The position numbers and the translations under genes were made by a program. Source: Alloalcanivorax venustensis ISO4 (GTDB taxonomy: Bacteria; Pseudomonadota; Gammaproteobacteria; Pseudomonadales; Alcanivoracaceae). Taken from it: a stretch of DNA of 51,171 bases. The stretch is taken from assembly GCF_015356855.1 (NCBI RefSeq), contig NZ_ARXR01000022.1, forward strand, positions 1 to 51,171, written 5' to 3'. Under the pieces are notes generated by a model. It saw only the letters and a list, made by a program, of their open reading frames with translations, was not told the DNA's origin and made no database searches. This document shows, in pieces, positions 1 through 10,346 of this stretch (within the stretch, counting starts at the first letter, position 1; each line of letters begins with the position of its first letter).

Positions 1-176
1 GTGGGAGCGGGCCATGCCCGCGAAAGGCGCGGAGCTCCCGGCAAAGGTTGCCCCGCAGGATGCCAGAGAGATTTCTGGCGGCAGCATGATCAGAGTCTCT
101 GGAATCCTGCCGGCCGGCGTTGCCGGCCTTTCGCTTGCAAGGCAAGCTCGCACAAACCCCAAGCTTCGTAGAAAGG
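1..176. repeat. Nested-palindrome REP-like element, copy 1
   Basis: This is the first of three related elements (others at 3898-4071 and 25766-25907). It opens with GTGGGAGCGGGCC and a hairpin GCGGGC-cat-GCCCGC. An inner hairpin GGCAA-agg-TTGCC follows, then a central inverted repeat GCAGGATGCCAGAGA (55-69) / TCTCTGGAATCCTGC (96-110). Next come a hairpin GCCGGC-gtt-GCCGGC and an outer hairpin GCTTGC-aag-GCAAGC. Positions 162-176 match, in reverse orientation, the left edge of copy 2, so the repeat is longer than the REP-like part. GTGGGAGCGGG is a REP head familiar from Pseudomonas. The window starts inside or at the edge of the element, so the left boundary is unknown. Confidence 0.8.
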
Positions 177-198
177 TTCGGCGCTGGCGATAACCCGG

Positions 199-349
199 GG
201 CGGCGGAATCTACCCAGGGAGCGGGTCTGTGTTCTGCCCTTCCGGGACCCTGGAGAACAGGACGTTCGACAGGGAGCCTACAGGGACGTATTCACGGCGT
301 TCCCGGAAGGGCAGAACACAGACCCGCTCCCTGGGTAGATTCCGCCGCC
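199..349 (-). repeat. 49-bp perfect inverted repeat with conserved core, 3' of psd
   Basis: Positions 199-247 are exactly complementary to 301-349, a 49-bp perfect stem around a 53-nt centre (248-300). The centre contains CAGGGACGTATTCACGGCGT, which nearly recurs in the element at 40356-40464, although the arms of the two are unrelated in sequence. The element begins 38 nt after the psd stop codon, on the strand psd is read. It could end transcription or protect the 3' end. There is no clean T-run, so a classical intrinsic terminator is not shown. Confidence 0.8.
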
Positions 350-387
350 GATGGAGAGAACACCAGGCCCCCGCCGAACCGGCGTCT

Positions 388-1251
388 CTACTGACGCACC
401 GACCCGAAGGCCTCGCCCATCCGCACGGCGGCGCCCGCCGTCAGCTCCGAACCGAACTCAGCGGCGCCCTCCGGGAACAGCACGATCACCGTGGAGCCGA
501 GCAGGAAGCGGCCCAGCTCGTCGCCCTTGCGCAGGGTCACCGGCGCCGGATTGCGGTAGTCGACCCGGGTCACGGTGGTGGACTGCGGCGTCACCTGGCC
601 GGCGAACACGGTCTCGATGCCGGCGACGATCATGGCCCCCACCAGCACCACCGCCATCGGCCCCACCTCGGTATCGAACACGCACACCAGCCGTTCATTG
701 CGCGCGAACAGGCGCGGCACCCGCTCGGTGGTGGTCTGGTTCACCGAGAACAGGCGCCCGGGCACGTAGCAGATTTCGCGCAGGGTGCCGGTGAACGGCA
801 TGTGCACGCGGTGATAATCCTTCGGCGACAAATAGACGGTGGCGAAGTGGCCGTTCTGGAACTCCGCCGCCAGCGCGCCGTCGCCGCCCAGCAGCTCGAA
901 GGCGGAATAATGGTGGCCCTTGGCCTGGAACAGGTCGCCGCCGCGCAGCGGGCCCAGCTGGCTGACGGTGCCGTCCGCCGGGCAGGCCAGCACCCGCTCG
1001 CCGTCGGCGATGGGGCGGGCGCCGTCTTTCAACGCGCGGGTGAAGAAGGCGTTGAAGTTCTCGAAGCGGTCCGGGTCTTCGATTTCCGCTTCGCTGAGGT
1101 CCACCCCGAAGTGCTGGATGAAGCGGTTGATGAAGGTGGTTTTGATCCACGGAATCTCGCTGCGCGCCACCCAGCCCACCAGGCGGGACAGGAGGTGCTG
1201 GGGGACGACGTGCTGAAGCGCGATAAACAGCTTTTCTTTTAGAGCGTGCAA
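388..1251 (-). CDS. psd: Phosphatidylserine decarboxylase proenzyme
   Basis: This inner-membrane enzyme decarboxylates phosphatidylserine to phosphatidylethanolamine, the last step of PE synthesis. The 287-residue length fits the bacterial proenzyme. The autocleavage motif LGST is at about residues 251-254, and Ser253 would become the pyruvoyl cofactor, giving a large beta and a short alpha chain. PADG and SPKDYHRVH, typical of the family, are present. The chosen start is TTG at 1251, with GAGG upstream and a good N-terminus ([12 protein letters not shown]); no better in-frame ATG is seen. It lies 19 nt behind the rhodanese gene and probably shares its transcript. A large inverted repeat follows the stop. 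Confidence 0.95.
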   Translation of the reverse strand: MHALKEKLFIALQHVVPQHLLSRLVGWVARSEIPWIKTTFINRFIQHFGVDLSEAEIEDPDRFENFNAFFTRALKDGARPIADGERVLACPADGTVSQLGPLRGGDLFQAKGHHYSAFELLGGDGALAAEFQNGHFATVYLSPKDYHRVHMPFTGTLREICYVPGRLFSVNQTTTERVPRLFARNERLVCVFDTEVGPMAVVLVGAMIVAGIETVFAGQVTPQSTTVTRVDYRNPAPVTLRKGDELGRFLLGSTVIVLFPEGAAEFGSELTAGAAVRMGEAFGSVRQ

Positions 1252-1270
1252 AGAGTGAGCCTCAAGGTGA

Positions 1271-2095
1271 TTACTCGGACTTTTCCGTGGGGGTGTCGGG
1301 GTGGTTGCCCCATTCGGCCCAGGAGCCGGGGTAGCCGCGAATGCGCTCGAAACCGAGGATTTTGCCCACCAGCCAGGTGAAGCTGGAGCGGTGGTGGGTC
1401 TGGCAGTGTGTGATCACTTCCTTGTTGCTCTGGATGCCGCGCTCGGCCAGCTCCCGGCGTATCTCTTCCAGATCGCGCAGGCGCAGGTTGTTGTGCTTGT
1501 CCATGGCGTCGGTCCACTCGTAGTGGGTGGCGCCGGGGATATGGCCGGCCTTCTGGGCGAAGGCGCGCACGCCGGCGAATTCCTCCTCCGAGCGGGCGTC
1601 CCAGATCACCACGTCCGGGTCGGTGTGGTGCTTGAGCACGTAGTCCAGATCGACACTGGTGGCCGGGTCGTGCTCGCCGACCCGATAGTCGCTGGGCTCC
1701 GGCCGGGTGCGGTCGCTGCTGGTGCTCAGTTCCGCCGCCAGCCAGCCGTGGATGCCGCCATTGAGGTAGGAATATTTCTTGTGGCCGATCACATCCAGGG
1801 TCCACAGCAGGCGCCCGGCCCAGCCGCCGCCTTCGTCGTCGTAGGCGACCACCTGGGTGTCCGGGGTCAGGCCCAGTTCGGAGAACAGCGCGGACAGGGC
1901 GTCGTCGCTGGGCAGCAGCCCGGGCGCCGGCTGGGTGCCGGCGAGCAGGCGCTTGAAGTCCAGGTGCACGGCGCCGGGCACGTGGGCCTGGTCGTAGACC
2001 TGATCCTTGCTCAGATCCACGATCAGCAGATTGTCGTCGTCCAAATGGGCCGCCAGGTCGGCGGGTTCCAGCAGTAGCGGCAGTTGAGCGGTCAT
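1271..2095 (-). CDS. Thiosulfate/3-mercaptopyruvate sulfurtransferase (rhodanese, two domains)
   Basis: The 274-residue protein has tandem rhodanese domains (about residues 10-130 and 155-270). The catalytic loop CQTHHRS lies in the second domain, with the persulfide cysteine at about residue 231. That loop resembles thiosulfate sulfurtransferases (SseA/RhdA type) transferring sulfane sulfur to cyanide or thiols; the substrate cannot be fixed from sequence. No signal peptide is visible, so it is probably cytoplasmic. The ATG at 2095 gives [11 protein letters not shown]. The gene runs directly into psd (19 nt) and is probably co-transcribed with it. Confidence 0.9.
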   Translation of the reverse strand: MTAQLPLLLEPADLAAHLDDDNLLIVDLSKDQVYDQAHVPGAVHLDFKRLLAGTQPAPGLLPSDDALSALFSELGLTPDTQVVAYDDEGGGWAGRLLWTLDVIGHKKYSYLNGGIHGWLAAELSTSSDRTRPEPSDYRVGEHDPATSVDLDYVLKHHTDPDVVIWDARSEEEFAGVRAFAQKAGHIPGATHYEWTDAMDKHNNLRLRDLEEIRRELAERGIQSNKEVITHCQTHHRSSFTWLVGKILGFERIRGYPGSWAEWGNHPDTPTEKSE

Positions 2096-2188
2096 GGCTA
2101 ATCGTCTTCGCTGCGGAATGGGGTGCGTGAAAACAAACCTGATTGTAATGGAGGGACCCCATGGCTGTCAGATGTGTTCCCCGAAGGT

Positions 2189-3223
2189 CTACCGGTAGCG
2201 CTCGCGGCCTTCCTCATCCAGGGTGTCGGCGATCTGGAAGAAATTGTGCAGCCGCTCCTCGCTCACCTCGCCGTTTTCCGCCGCCTCACGCAGGGCGCAG
2301 CCCGGTTCGTGGCGGTGGGTGCAGTTGCGGAAGCGGCAGTGACCGGCCCGTTCGGAGAGCTCCCGATAGCCGTGCAGCAGCTCCTCTTCGCTGATGTGCC
2401 AGAGCCCGAATTCGCGGATCCCCGGTGAATCGATCAGCCGGCCGCCGTCCGGCAGGCGGAACAGGCGCGCGGTGGTGGTGGTGTGCTGGCCCAGGCCGGA
2501 CACCCCGGACAGGTCGCCCACCGCCAGCTCGGCGCCGGGCAGCACCGCGTTCACCAGCGACGACTTGCCGACCCCGGACTGGCCCACGAACGCGCAGGTG
2601 TACCCGGTCAGCGCGGTTTTAAGCGCGGCCAGGCCGGCGCCGTCCTCGGCGGACGCCTCGATCACCGGGTAGCCCAGGTGGCGGTAAATGTCGGTGATCT
2701 CGTCCAGGGCGTCGCGGCTCTCGGCGTCGATCAGATCGGCCTTGTTCAGCACCAGGGTGGCGGGAATCCCGGACAGCTCCGCCGCCACCAGGTAGCGGTC
2801 GAGCAGGGCGGTGGAGGGCACCGGCATGGGCGCGAACACCACCAGCAACCGGTCCACGTTGGCGGCCACCGGCTTCAGGTTGCCGTAGTTATCCGGCCGC
2901 TTGAGCACGCTCTGGCGGGGTTCGATGGCGGTGACCACGCCGTCGCCGTCGCCTTCCACCCGCGGCGCCTGCCAGATCACCCGGTCGCCCACCACCAGCT
3001 GCTCCAGATTGGCGCGGAAGTGGCAGCGTGCCGGAACGCCGGCCTCGTCTTCCACCAGCACCTGGCCGCCGAAGTGGGCCACCACCGTGCCCAATTGCTC
3101 ATCGCCCAGGGCGGTGGCCACCGGGTTTTCCTGGCCGGCCCGGCGTTGGGCCCGCTGGCGCCGTTCCGCCTGGATTTTCTCGATCCGCCACTTCTGGCGC
3201 CGGTTCAGTTTGCGTTTCGCCAT
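2189..3223 (-). CDS. rsgA: Small ribosomal subunit biogenesis GTPase RsgA
   Basis: RsgA is a circularly permuted GTPase acting late in 30S maturation. The 344-residue protein shows the family order: basic N-terminal tail, OB-fold (about 40-105), NKAD (160-163) before the P-loop GQSGVGKSS (about 214-222), then DSPGIREFG. The C-terminal zinc region contains CRFRNCTHRHEPGC. The permuted motif order makes the identification firm. It is divergent from orn, as in many gammaproteobacteria, and the intergenic region holds an inverted array of 7-nt units. Confidence 0.97.
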   Translation of the reverse strand: MAKRKLNRRQKWRIEKIQAERRQRAQRRAGQENPVATALGDEQLGTVVAHFGGQVLVEDEAGVPARCHFRANLEQLVVGDRVIWQAPRVEGDGDGVVTAIEPRQSVLKRPDNYGNLKPVAANVDRLLVVFAPMPVPSTALLDRYLVAAELSGIPATLVLNKADLIDAESRDALDEITDIYRHLGYPVIEASAEDGAGLAALKTALTGYTCAFVGQSGVGKSSLVNAVLPGAELAVGDLSGVSGLGQHTTTTARLFRLPDGGRLIDSPGIREFGLWHISEEELLHGYRELSERAGHCRFRNCTHRHEPGCALREAAENGEVSEERLHNFFQIADTLDEEGRERYR

Positions 3224-3258
3224 AAATCACTGGGCGGCCGTACCGCCGTTAGCTGGGG

Positions 3259-3313
3259 ATGCAGGCTGCAGGATACAGGAGCGCGCCCCGATCCGTTATC
3301 CTGCAACCTGCAT
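3259..3313. repeat. Inverted array of 7-nt units between rsgA and orn
   Basis: The left side reads as three 7-mers, ATGCAGG CTGCAGG and ATACAGG (3259-3279). The right side (3293-3313) is their reverse-complement series, CCGTTAT, CCTGCAA, CCTGCAT. Arms match at 17 of 21 positions around a 13-nt centre. The array lies 24-78 nt upstream of the orn start and could form a hairpin or overlap the divergent promoters. It has the same layout as the arrays flanking 49401-49757 but no gene inside. Confidence 0.65.
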
Positions 3314-3336
3314 CGCATTGATCATTCGGGAGCCCC

Positions 3337-3882
3337 ATGACGCAATCACGAGACAACCTGATCTGGATCGACCTGGAAATGACCGGGCTGGACCCGGCCA
3401 ATGACCGCATCATCGAGATCGCCACCATTGTCACCGACGCCCATTTGAACGTCCTCGCGGAGGGGCCCGTGATGGCGGTGCATCAGAGCGACGCGCTGCT
3501 CAACGGCATGGACGATTGGAACACCGAGCACCACAACAATTCCGGCCTGGTGGAGCGGGTCCGCAAAAGCGACCTGGACGACGCCGAGGCGGAGCGCCGC
3601 ACCCTGGTGTTTCTGGAGCAGTACGTGGAAGCGGGCATGTCGCCGATGTGCGGCAACAGCATCTGTCAGGACCGCCGTTTCCTGGCCAATTACATGCCGC
3701 GCCTGGAAGCGTTTTTCCACTACCGCAACCTGGATGTGTCCACCCTCAAGGAGCTGGCGCGGCGCTGGAAGCCGGACATTCTGCCCGGCTTCAAGAAGGA
3801 AAATAAGCACCTGGCGCTGGACGACATCCGAGAGTCCATCCAGGAACTGGCCTACTACCGCGAGCACCTGATCCGCCTGTAA
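3337..3882 (+). CDS. orn: Oligoribonuclease
   Basis: Orn is a 3'-5' exoribonuclease of the DEDDh group that degrades 2-5 nt RNAs and pGpG, the product of cyclic-di-GMP breakdown. The 181-residue length is exact for the family. Catalytic residues are visible: D12 and E14 in [11 protein letters not shown], an Asp in the CQDRRFL region, and H158 and D163 near [10 protein letters not shown]. The ATG at 3337 is well placed. It is monocistronic, convergent with queG across a repeat-filled gap. Confidence 0.97.
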   Translation: MTQSRDNLIWIDLEMTGLDPANDRIIEIATIVTDAHLNVLAEGPVMAVHQSDALLNGMDDWNTEHHNNSGLVERVRKSDLDDAEAERRTLVFLEQYVEAGMSPMCGNSICQDRRFLANYMPRLEAFFHYRNLDVSTLKELARRWKPDILPGFKKENKHLALDDIRESIQELAYYREHLIRL

Positions 3883-3897
3883 CGCCGGACTTTCTTG

Positions 3898-4071
3898 CCT
3901 TTCTACGAAGCTCGAATTGTGGGAGCTTGCCTTGCAAGCGAAAGGGTGGCTTTAGCCACCCGGCAGGATACCAGAGAGGTTGTTTGTGCTGCCGTTAGAT
4001 AGGTCTCTGGGATCCTGCCGGGAGCTTCGCTCCCTTTCGCGGGCGAGGCCCGCTCGCACAACCGCTCCCAC
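3898..4071. repeat. Nested-palindrome REP-like element, copy 2
   Basis: This copy fills the gap between the convergent orn and queG genes. The left edge CCTTTCTACGAAGCT (3898-3912) is the reverse complement of the right edge of copy 1. Components in order: GTGGGAGC with hairpin GCTTGC-ctt-GCAAGC, hairpin GGGTGGCT-tt-AGCCACCC, central inverted repeat GGCAGGATACCAGAGA (3962-3977) / TCTCTGGGATCCTGCC (4004-4019), hairpin GGGAGC-ttc-GCTCCC, and hairpin GCGGGC-gag-GCCCGC. An extra CGCTCCCAC closes it. The position suggests it may also serve as a bidirectional 3' end structure. Confidence 0.85.
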
Positions 4072-4077
4072 AGGATC

Positions 4078-5160
4078 TTACTTTTCGCGAAGGCGCCGCA
4101 GCGCCCAAGAGGCGTGCTCCCGGACCAAATCGCTGGGATCGCCGATCGCCGCTTCCAGGGCCGCCAGAGCCTGGGGCGAGGCCGGCCCGTTACCCAGCGC
4201 CACCGCCAGGTTGCGCCGCCAGCGTTCGAAGCCGGCGCGGCGGATCGGTGAGCCTTCGGTGCGGCGCAGAAACGTCTCTTCGTCCCATTGGAACAGCGTC
4301 ACCAGCTCGCTGTCCGCCAGGCCGTGGCGCGGCTGGAAATCGGTTTCCTTGCTGTGCGAGGCGAAGCGGTTCCAGGGGCACATCAACTGGCAGTCGTCGC
4401 AGCCGAACACCCGGTTGCCGATGCCGCGGCGCAGGTCCTCCGGAATCGATCCGGGATGCTCGATGGTCAGGTAGGAGATGCAGCGCCGGGCGTCCAGCTG
4501 GTAGGGCGCGACAATGGCATCGGTCGGGCACACCGTCATGCAGGCGGAGCACTTGCCGCAGTGGTCCTCGGCGGGCTCGTCCACCGGCAGCGGCAGGTCG
4601 GTGTAAATCTCGCCGAGGAAAAACCAGCTGCCCGCGTGGCGATTGAGAATCAGGGTGTGCTTGCCCTGCCAGCCGAGCCCGGCTTTCTCGGCGAGGGGTT
4701 TTTCCATCACCGGCGCGCTGTCCACGAAGGCGCGGGCCAGACGGGTGTCGGCCACTTCTTCGCGGATCAGCGCCGCCAGCCGCGCCAGCCGTTTGCGCAC
4801 CAGCTTGTGGTAGTCGCGGCCCAGGGCGTAGCGGGACACATAGGCTTTCTCTTTTTGCTGCAGCACCTTGACCGGCTGGGTGTCCGGCGGCAGGTAGTCC
4901 ATGCGCAGCGACAGCACACGCACGGTGTCCGGCTCCAGCTCCGCCGGCCGCGAGCGCTTGTTGCCGTGGGCGGCCATCCAGCCCATCTCGCCGTGGCGGC
5001 CGGCGGCTAGCCAGTCGTGCAGGCGCTGTTCCGCCTGGCTCAGGTCCAGGTCGGCGACGCCCATCTGCTGGAAGCCCAGCGCCCGGGCGTGCTCGGCGAT
5101 GCGTGTTTTCAGGTCGCTGAAATCCATGGAAGCCAAGGTGGGTGATATAGTGTGGGTCAT
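4078..5160 (-). CDS. queG: Epoxyqueuosine reductase
   Basis: QueG is a cobalamin- and two-[4Fe-4S]-cluster enzyme reducing epoxyqueuosine to queuosine in tRNA wobble position 34. The 360-residue protein has the expected layout: N-terminal domain with a catalytic-type Asp in FVDSAPV (about D147), ferredoxin motif C201-x2-C204-x2-C207-x3-C211, C227, a second motif C254-x2-C257-x3-C261, and a C-terminal HEAT-like helical stretch. It is divergent from nnr, with starts 27 nt apart. An internal Met12 is an alternative start. No other queuosine gene is in view. Confidence 0.96.
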   Translation of the reverse strand: MTHTISPTLASMDFSDLKTRIAEHARALGFQQMGVADLDLSQAEQRLHDWLAAGRHGEMGWMAAHGNKRSRPAELEPDTVRVLSLRMDYLPPDTQPVKVLQQKEKAYVSRYALGRDYHKLVRKRLARLAALIREEVADTRLARAFVDSAPVMEKPLAEKAGLGWQGKHTLILNRHAGSWFFLGEIYTDLPLPVDEPAEDHCGKCSACMTVCPTDAIVAPYQLDARRCISYLTIEHPGSIPEDLRRGIGNRVFGCDDCQLMCPWNRFASHSKETDFQPRHGLADSELVTLFQWDEETFLRRTEGSPIRRAGFERWRRNLAVALGNGPASPQALAALEAAIGDPSDLVREHASWALRRLREK

Positions 5161-5186
5161 CCGTTCGAACGCAAGGATAACAGTGA

Positions 5187-6686
<1,500 letters not shown>

Positions 6687-7112
6687 ATGAACGAACAGCA
6701 TTTTCTCGCCGACGAGCAGGCCACGCTGGATCTGGGCGCGGCGCTGGCGTCACGTCTGGGCGCCGGCCAGTGCGTGTATCTGCGCGGCGACCTGGGCGCC
6801 GGTAAAACCACGCTGGTGCGCGGCCTGCTGCGCGCGCTCGGCCACGCCGGCTCGGTGAAGAGCCCGACGTACACCCTGGTGGAACCCTATGACGTGGCCG
6901 GCGTCCATATCTATCATTTTGATTTATATCGGCTCGGGGACCCCGAGGAACTGGAGATGATCGGCATTCGCGACTACTTTGACGGTCATGCACTGTGCGT
7001 GCTGGAGTGGCCTGAACGTGGAAGCGGGGTTATTCCGCCGCCGGACCTCACCGTTACCCTGGCCGTGGAGAAACAGGGACGATATGCGAAGCTGGAATGG
7101 GCCGATGGCTGA
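6687..7112 (+). CDS. tsaE: tRNA threonylcarbamoyladenosine biosynthesis ATPase TsaE
   Basis: TsaE is the small P-loop ATPase of the TsaBDE complex that makes t6A37 on ANN-decoding tRNAs. The 141-residue protein has Walker A GDLGAGKTT at residues 34-42 and the family signature VKSPTYTLVEPY followed by YHFDLYRL. The nnr-tsaE-amidase-mutL-miaA order is conserved in gammaproteobacteria. Its end overlaps the likely amidase start by 8 nt. Two tRNA-modification genes, tsaE and miaA, sit in one apparent operon. Confidence 0.97.
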   Translation: MNEQHFLADEQATLDLGAALASRLGAGQCVYLRGDLGAGKTTLVRGLLRALGHAGSVKSPTYTLVEPYDVAGVHIYHFDLYRLGDPEELEMIGIRDYFDGHALCVLEWPERGSGVIPPPDLTVTLAVEKQGRYAKLEWADG

Positions 7113-8454
7113 TAACTGTGTCCGAAGGATGCGCCGCAACGGACTGAAAATGGCCGTGTTGATCGCCGGCCTGCTGGCGATGGTCGGCGCCCGCGCGGCG
7201 ATTACCGTGGATTCCGTGCGCCTGCACCGGGCCCCGGACCACACCCGTATCGTCTTCGATCTGCCCGAGCCGGTGGAGCATACCCTGGACAAACTGGCCG
7301 ATCCGGACCGGGTGGTGGTGGATCTGATGGACGCGGATCTGGCCTTCGACGTGAGCGCCCTGGATTACAAGGACAGCCCGATCGAGAACATCCGCGTCGG
7401 CAAGCACGAGGACAAGACGCGGGTGGTGTTCGACCTCAGCGCCGCGGTGCGCCCGCGCACCAACCTGCTGAAACCGGTGGACCCGCACAGCTGGCGGCTG
7501 GTGGTGGATCTCTTCGACAGCGACCCTAAGCCGGTGAAAACCATCGAGGAACCCGAGGCCGACAGCGGCGAACCGCGCCAGATGATCGTCGCCATCGACC
7601 CGGGCCACGGCGGCGAGGACCCGGGCGCCCTGGGCCCCGGCAATTTGCTGGAAAAAGAGGTGGTGCTGCAGATCGCCCGCAAGGTGAAGGCGCGCATCGA
7701 CCGCGAGCCGGGCATGAAGGCGGTGATGGTCCGCGACGGCGACTACTACGTGCCGCTGGCCGAACGCCGCCGGGTGGCGCGCCAGGACAACCACGCGGAT
7801 GTGTTTATTTCCATCCACGCGGACGCCTTCACCGACCCGCGCGCCCATGGCGCCAGCGTGTTCGCCCTCTCCAATCGCGGCGCCACCAGCGCCCGCGCCG
7901 CCTATGTGGCGAAAATGGCCAACGAGTCGGACAAAGTGGCCGGGGTCTACGAGGAAGAGAAGGACGATTCCAACCTGCTCAATGTGCTGGCGGACATGCG
8001 CATGAGCGGCTCCATGGCCCACAGCCTGTACCTGGGCCGCCAGATTCTCGAGGAAATGGGACAGATCACCAAGCTGCACGGCGGCCGCAAGACCGTGGAG
8101 CAGGCCGCCTTCGTGGTGCTCAAGGAGCCGGAGATGGTCTCCGTGCTGGTGGAAACCGGCTTTATTTCCAACCGGGAAGAGGCGCGCAATCTCAGTTCCA
8201 GCGCCCACCAGGAAAAGCTGGCGCGCTCCATCGTCAACGGCGTGAAGCAGTATTTCCGCACCCATCCGGCGCCGGGCAGCTGGTTCGCCGCCCAGCGCCG
8301 TGAGAACGGCGAGCAGCATCGCATCCAGCCCGGTGATACCCTGTCCGGCATCGCCCGCCAGTACCAGGTCTCCGAGCAGGCCCTGCGCGCCGCCAATGAT
8401 ATTCGCGATGACCGCATCATGGTGGGCCAGACCCTGACCATTCCCCGGTCCTGA
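7105..8454 (+). CDS. amiC: N-acetylmuramoyl-L-alanine amidase (AMIN, Amidase_3, LysM)
   Basis: This periplasmic zinc amidase cleaves the MurNAc-L-Ala bond during septal wall splitting. Domains in order: a hydrophobic export signal (about 13-31), AMIN domain (33-140), Amidase_3 with AIDPGHGGEDPGA near residue 165 and a distal SVLVETGFISN motif, and a C-terminal LysM domain (about 400-449, containing GDTLSGIARQYQVS). A LysM tail is frequent in pseudomonad AmiB-type enzymes, so the name amiB is equally possible. The start is ambiguous: ATG 7105 overlaps tsaE, while ATG 7129 and 7150 also precede the signal sequence. Confidence 0.92.
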   Translation: MADNCVRRMRRNGLKMAVLIAGLLAMVGARAAITVDSVRLHRAPDHTRIVFDLPEPVEHTLDKLADPDRVVVDLMDADLAFDVSALDYKDSPIENIRVGKHEDKTRVVFDLSAAVRPRTNLLKPVDPHSWRLVVDLFDSDPKPVKTIEEPEADSGEPRQMIVAIDPGHGGEDPGALGPGNLLEKEVVLQIARKVKARIDREPGMKAVMVRDGDYYVPLAERRRVARQDNHADVFISIHADAFTDPRAHGASVFALSNRGATSARAAYVAKMANESDKVAGVYEEEKDDSNLLNVLADMRMSGSMAHSLYLGRQILEEMGQITKLHGGRKTVEQAAFVVLKEPEMVSVLVETGFISNREEARNLSSSAHQEKLARSIVNGVKQYFRTHPAPGSWFAAQRRENGEQHRIQPGDTLSGIARQYQVSEQALRAANDIRDDRIMVGQTLTIPRS

Positions 8455-8488
8455 CGGCACAACCCGGTTTTAGTAAAGAGAGTTCTCT

Positions 8489-10345
8489 GTGGCAAAGATT
8501 CATCGGCTGGATTCCCGGCTCGCCAACCAGATCGCCGCCGGCGAGGTGGTGGAGCGCCCCGCCTCGGTGCTTAAGGAGTTGCTGGAAAACGCGCTCGACG
8601 CCGGCGCCCGCCAGATCAGCGTGGACGTGGAGCAGGGCGGCACCAAGCTGATCCGGGTGCGCGACGACGGCAGCGGCATCGACCAGGATGACCTGCCGCT
8701 GGCCCTGTCCCGCCACGCCACCAGCAAGATCCGCGGCCTCGAAGACCTGGAGGCGATCGGTACCCTCGGTTTCCGGGGCGAGGCGCTGGCGGCGATCAGT
8801 TCGGTGTCGCGGTTGAGCCTGGCCAGTAACAGCGGCGACCAGGCCGAAGGCTGGCAGGTCACCGTGGAAGGGCGCGACATGGCGCCGTCCGTGGCGCCCA
8901 CCGCGCACCCGCGCGGCTGCACCGTGACCATGCGCGACCTGTTCTTCAACACCCCGGCCCGGCGCCGTTTCCTGCGCACCGAGAAAACCGAATTCAACCA
9001 CCTGGAAGAGGTGTTCCGGCGGGTCGCCCTGAGCGAATTCCAGACCGGCTTCCGCCTCAGCCACAACCAGAAAGTGATCCACCAGCTGCCGCCCGGGGAC
9101 GACGACACCCTGCGCGCCGCCCGTGTGGCGCGGTTGTGCGGCCGCGCCTTCATGGATCAGGCGCTGACCGTGGACATCGAGCACGCCGGCCTGCGGCTGC
9201 ACGGCTGGATGGGCCTGCCCACCTTCTCCCGGTCCCAGGCGGATTTGCAGTATTTCTACGTCAACGGCCGGGTGATCCGCGACAAGGTGGTCAGCCACGC
9301 GGTGCGCCAGGCCTACGCGGACGTGCTCTACCACGGCCGCCACCCGGCCTATGTGCTGTTCTTCGAAGTGGACCCGGCGCTGGTGGATGTGAACGTGCAC
9401 CCCACCAAGCACGAGGTGCGGTTCCGCGAACAGCGCATGGTCCACGACTTCCTGTTCCGCAGCCTGCACCGGGCCATCGCCGAGGTGCGCCCCGGCGAGG
9501 GTCAGCACGGCGAGGGCCGCCCCGGCGACGCCGCGCCGGCCATGGAAGAGGGGCCGGCGCCCAGCCAGGGCCATATGGCCCTGGGCACCCCGGCCAGTGG
9601 CGCGCCGGGCGTCTCGGAGGGGCCGCGCCGGTCTTTCGGCGGCGGCTACGGCGGTGCGTTCAGCGGTGGCACGATCGCCGACGGCGCCCGCCAGGCCGGC
9701 GCCTACGGGCAGATGGTGTCGGCCACGCCCGCGCCCGGCGGTGACCCGGAGGCGTCGCACACGCCGCCGCTGGGCTATGCGGTGGCGCAGCTGCACGGCA
9801 TTTTCATCGTCGCCGAGAACGAACACGGCATGGTGCTGGTGGACATGCACGCCGCCCACGAACGGATCACCTACGAGCGTCTGAAACGGGACTGGGCCGA
9901 GGAGAAAGTGCGCAGCCAGCCGCTGCTGGTGCCGGTGTCCATGGCGGTGTCGTCCCGCGAGGCGGATTTCGCCGAGCAGCAGCCCCAGGTGTTCCAGCGC
10001 CTGGGCTTCATGGTCGAACGGGCCGGCCCGGAAACCCTGGTGGTGCGCGAGGTGCCGGCGCTGCTGCGCAACGCGGACAGCGAGACGCTGGTCCGGGACG
10101 TGCTCAGCGATCTGCTCGCCCACGGCAGCAGCGAGCGCATCGAGCAGCAGCTGGACGCGCTGCTCTCGTCCATGGCCTGCCACGGCAGCGTGCGCGCCAA
10201 CCGGCGCCTGACCGTGCCGGAGATGAACGCCCTGCTGCGCGACATGGAGGCCACCGAGCGCTCCGGGCAGTGCAACCACGGACGCCCCACCTGGACCCAG
10301 ATGAGCGTCAAGGAGCTGGACCGGCTCTTTATGCGGGGGCAGTAG
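8489..10345 (+). CDS. mutL: DNA mismatch repair protein MutL
   Basis: MutL couples MutS mismatch recognition to strand incision. The 618-residue protein starts at GTG 8489 ([20 protein letters not shown]). The N-terminal GHKL ATPase shows [17 protein letters not shown] and [18 protein letters not shown] low-complexity Gly/Pro/Ala linker spans roughly residues 335-425. The C-terminal domain has [13 protein letters not shown] near residue 451, the D-x-H-A-x2-E-x4-E endonuclease signature, and CNHGRPT near the end. E. coli MutL lacks that nuclease motif, so this MutL probably nicks DNA itself. miaA follows after one base. Confidence 0.98.
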   Translation: MAKIHRLDSRLANQIAAGEVVERPASVLKELLENALDAGARQISVDVEQGGTKLIRVRDDGSGIDQDDLPLALSRHATSKIRGLEDLEAIGTLGFRGEALAAISSVSRLSLASNSGDQAEGWQVTVEGRDMAPSVAPTAHPRGCTVTMRDLFFNTPARRRFLRTEKTEFNHLEEVFRRVALSEFQTGFRLSHNQKVIHQLPPGDDDTLRAARVARLCGRAFMDQALTVDIEHAGLRLHGWMGLPTFSRSQADLQYFYVNGRVIRDKVVSHAVRQAYADVLYHGRHPAYVLFFEVDPALVDVNVHPTKHEVRFREQRMVHDFLFRSLHRAIAEVRPGEGQHGEGRPGDAAPAMEEGPAPSQGHMALGTPASGAPGVSEGPRRSFGGGYGGAFSGGTIADGARQAGAYGQMVSATPAPGGDPEASHTPPLGYAVAQLHGIFIVAENEHGMVLVDMHAAHERITYERLKRDWAEEKVRSQPLLVPVSMAVSSREADFAEQQPQVFQRLGFMVERAGPETLVVREVPALLRNADSETLVRDVLSDLLAHGSSERIEQQLDALLSSMACHGSVRANRRLTVPEMNALLRDMEATERSGQCNHGRPTWTQMSVKELDRLFMRGQ

Positions 10346-10346
10346 C

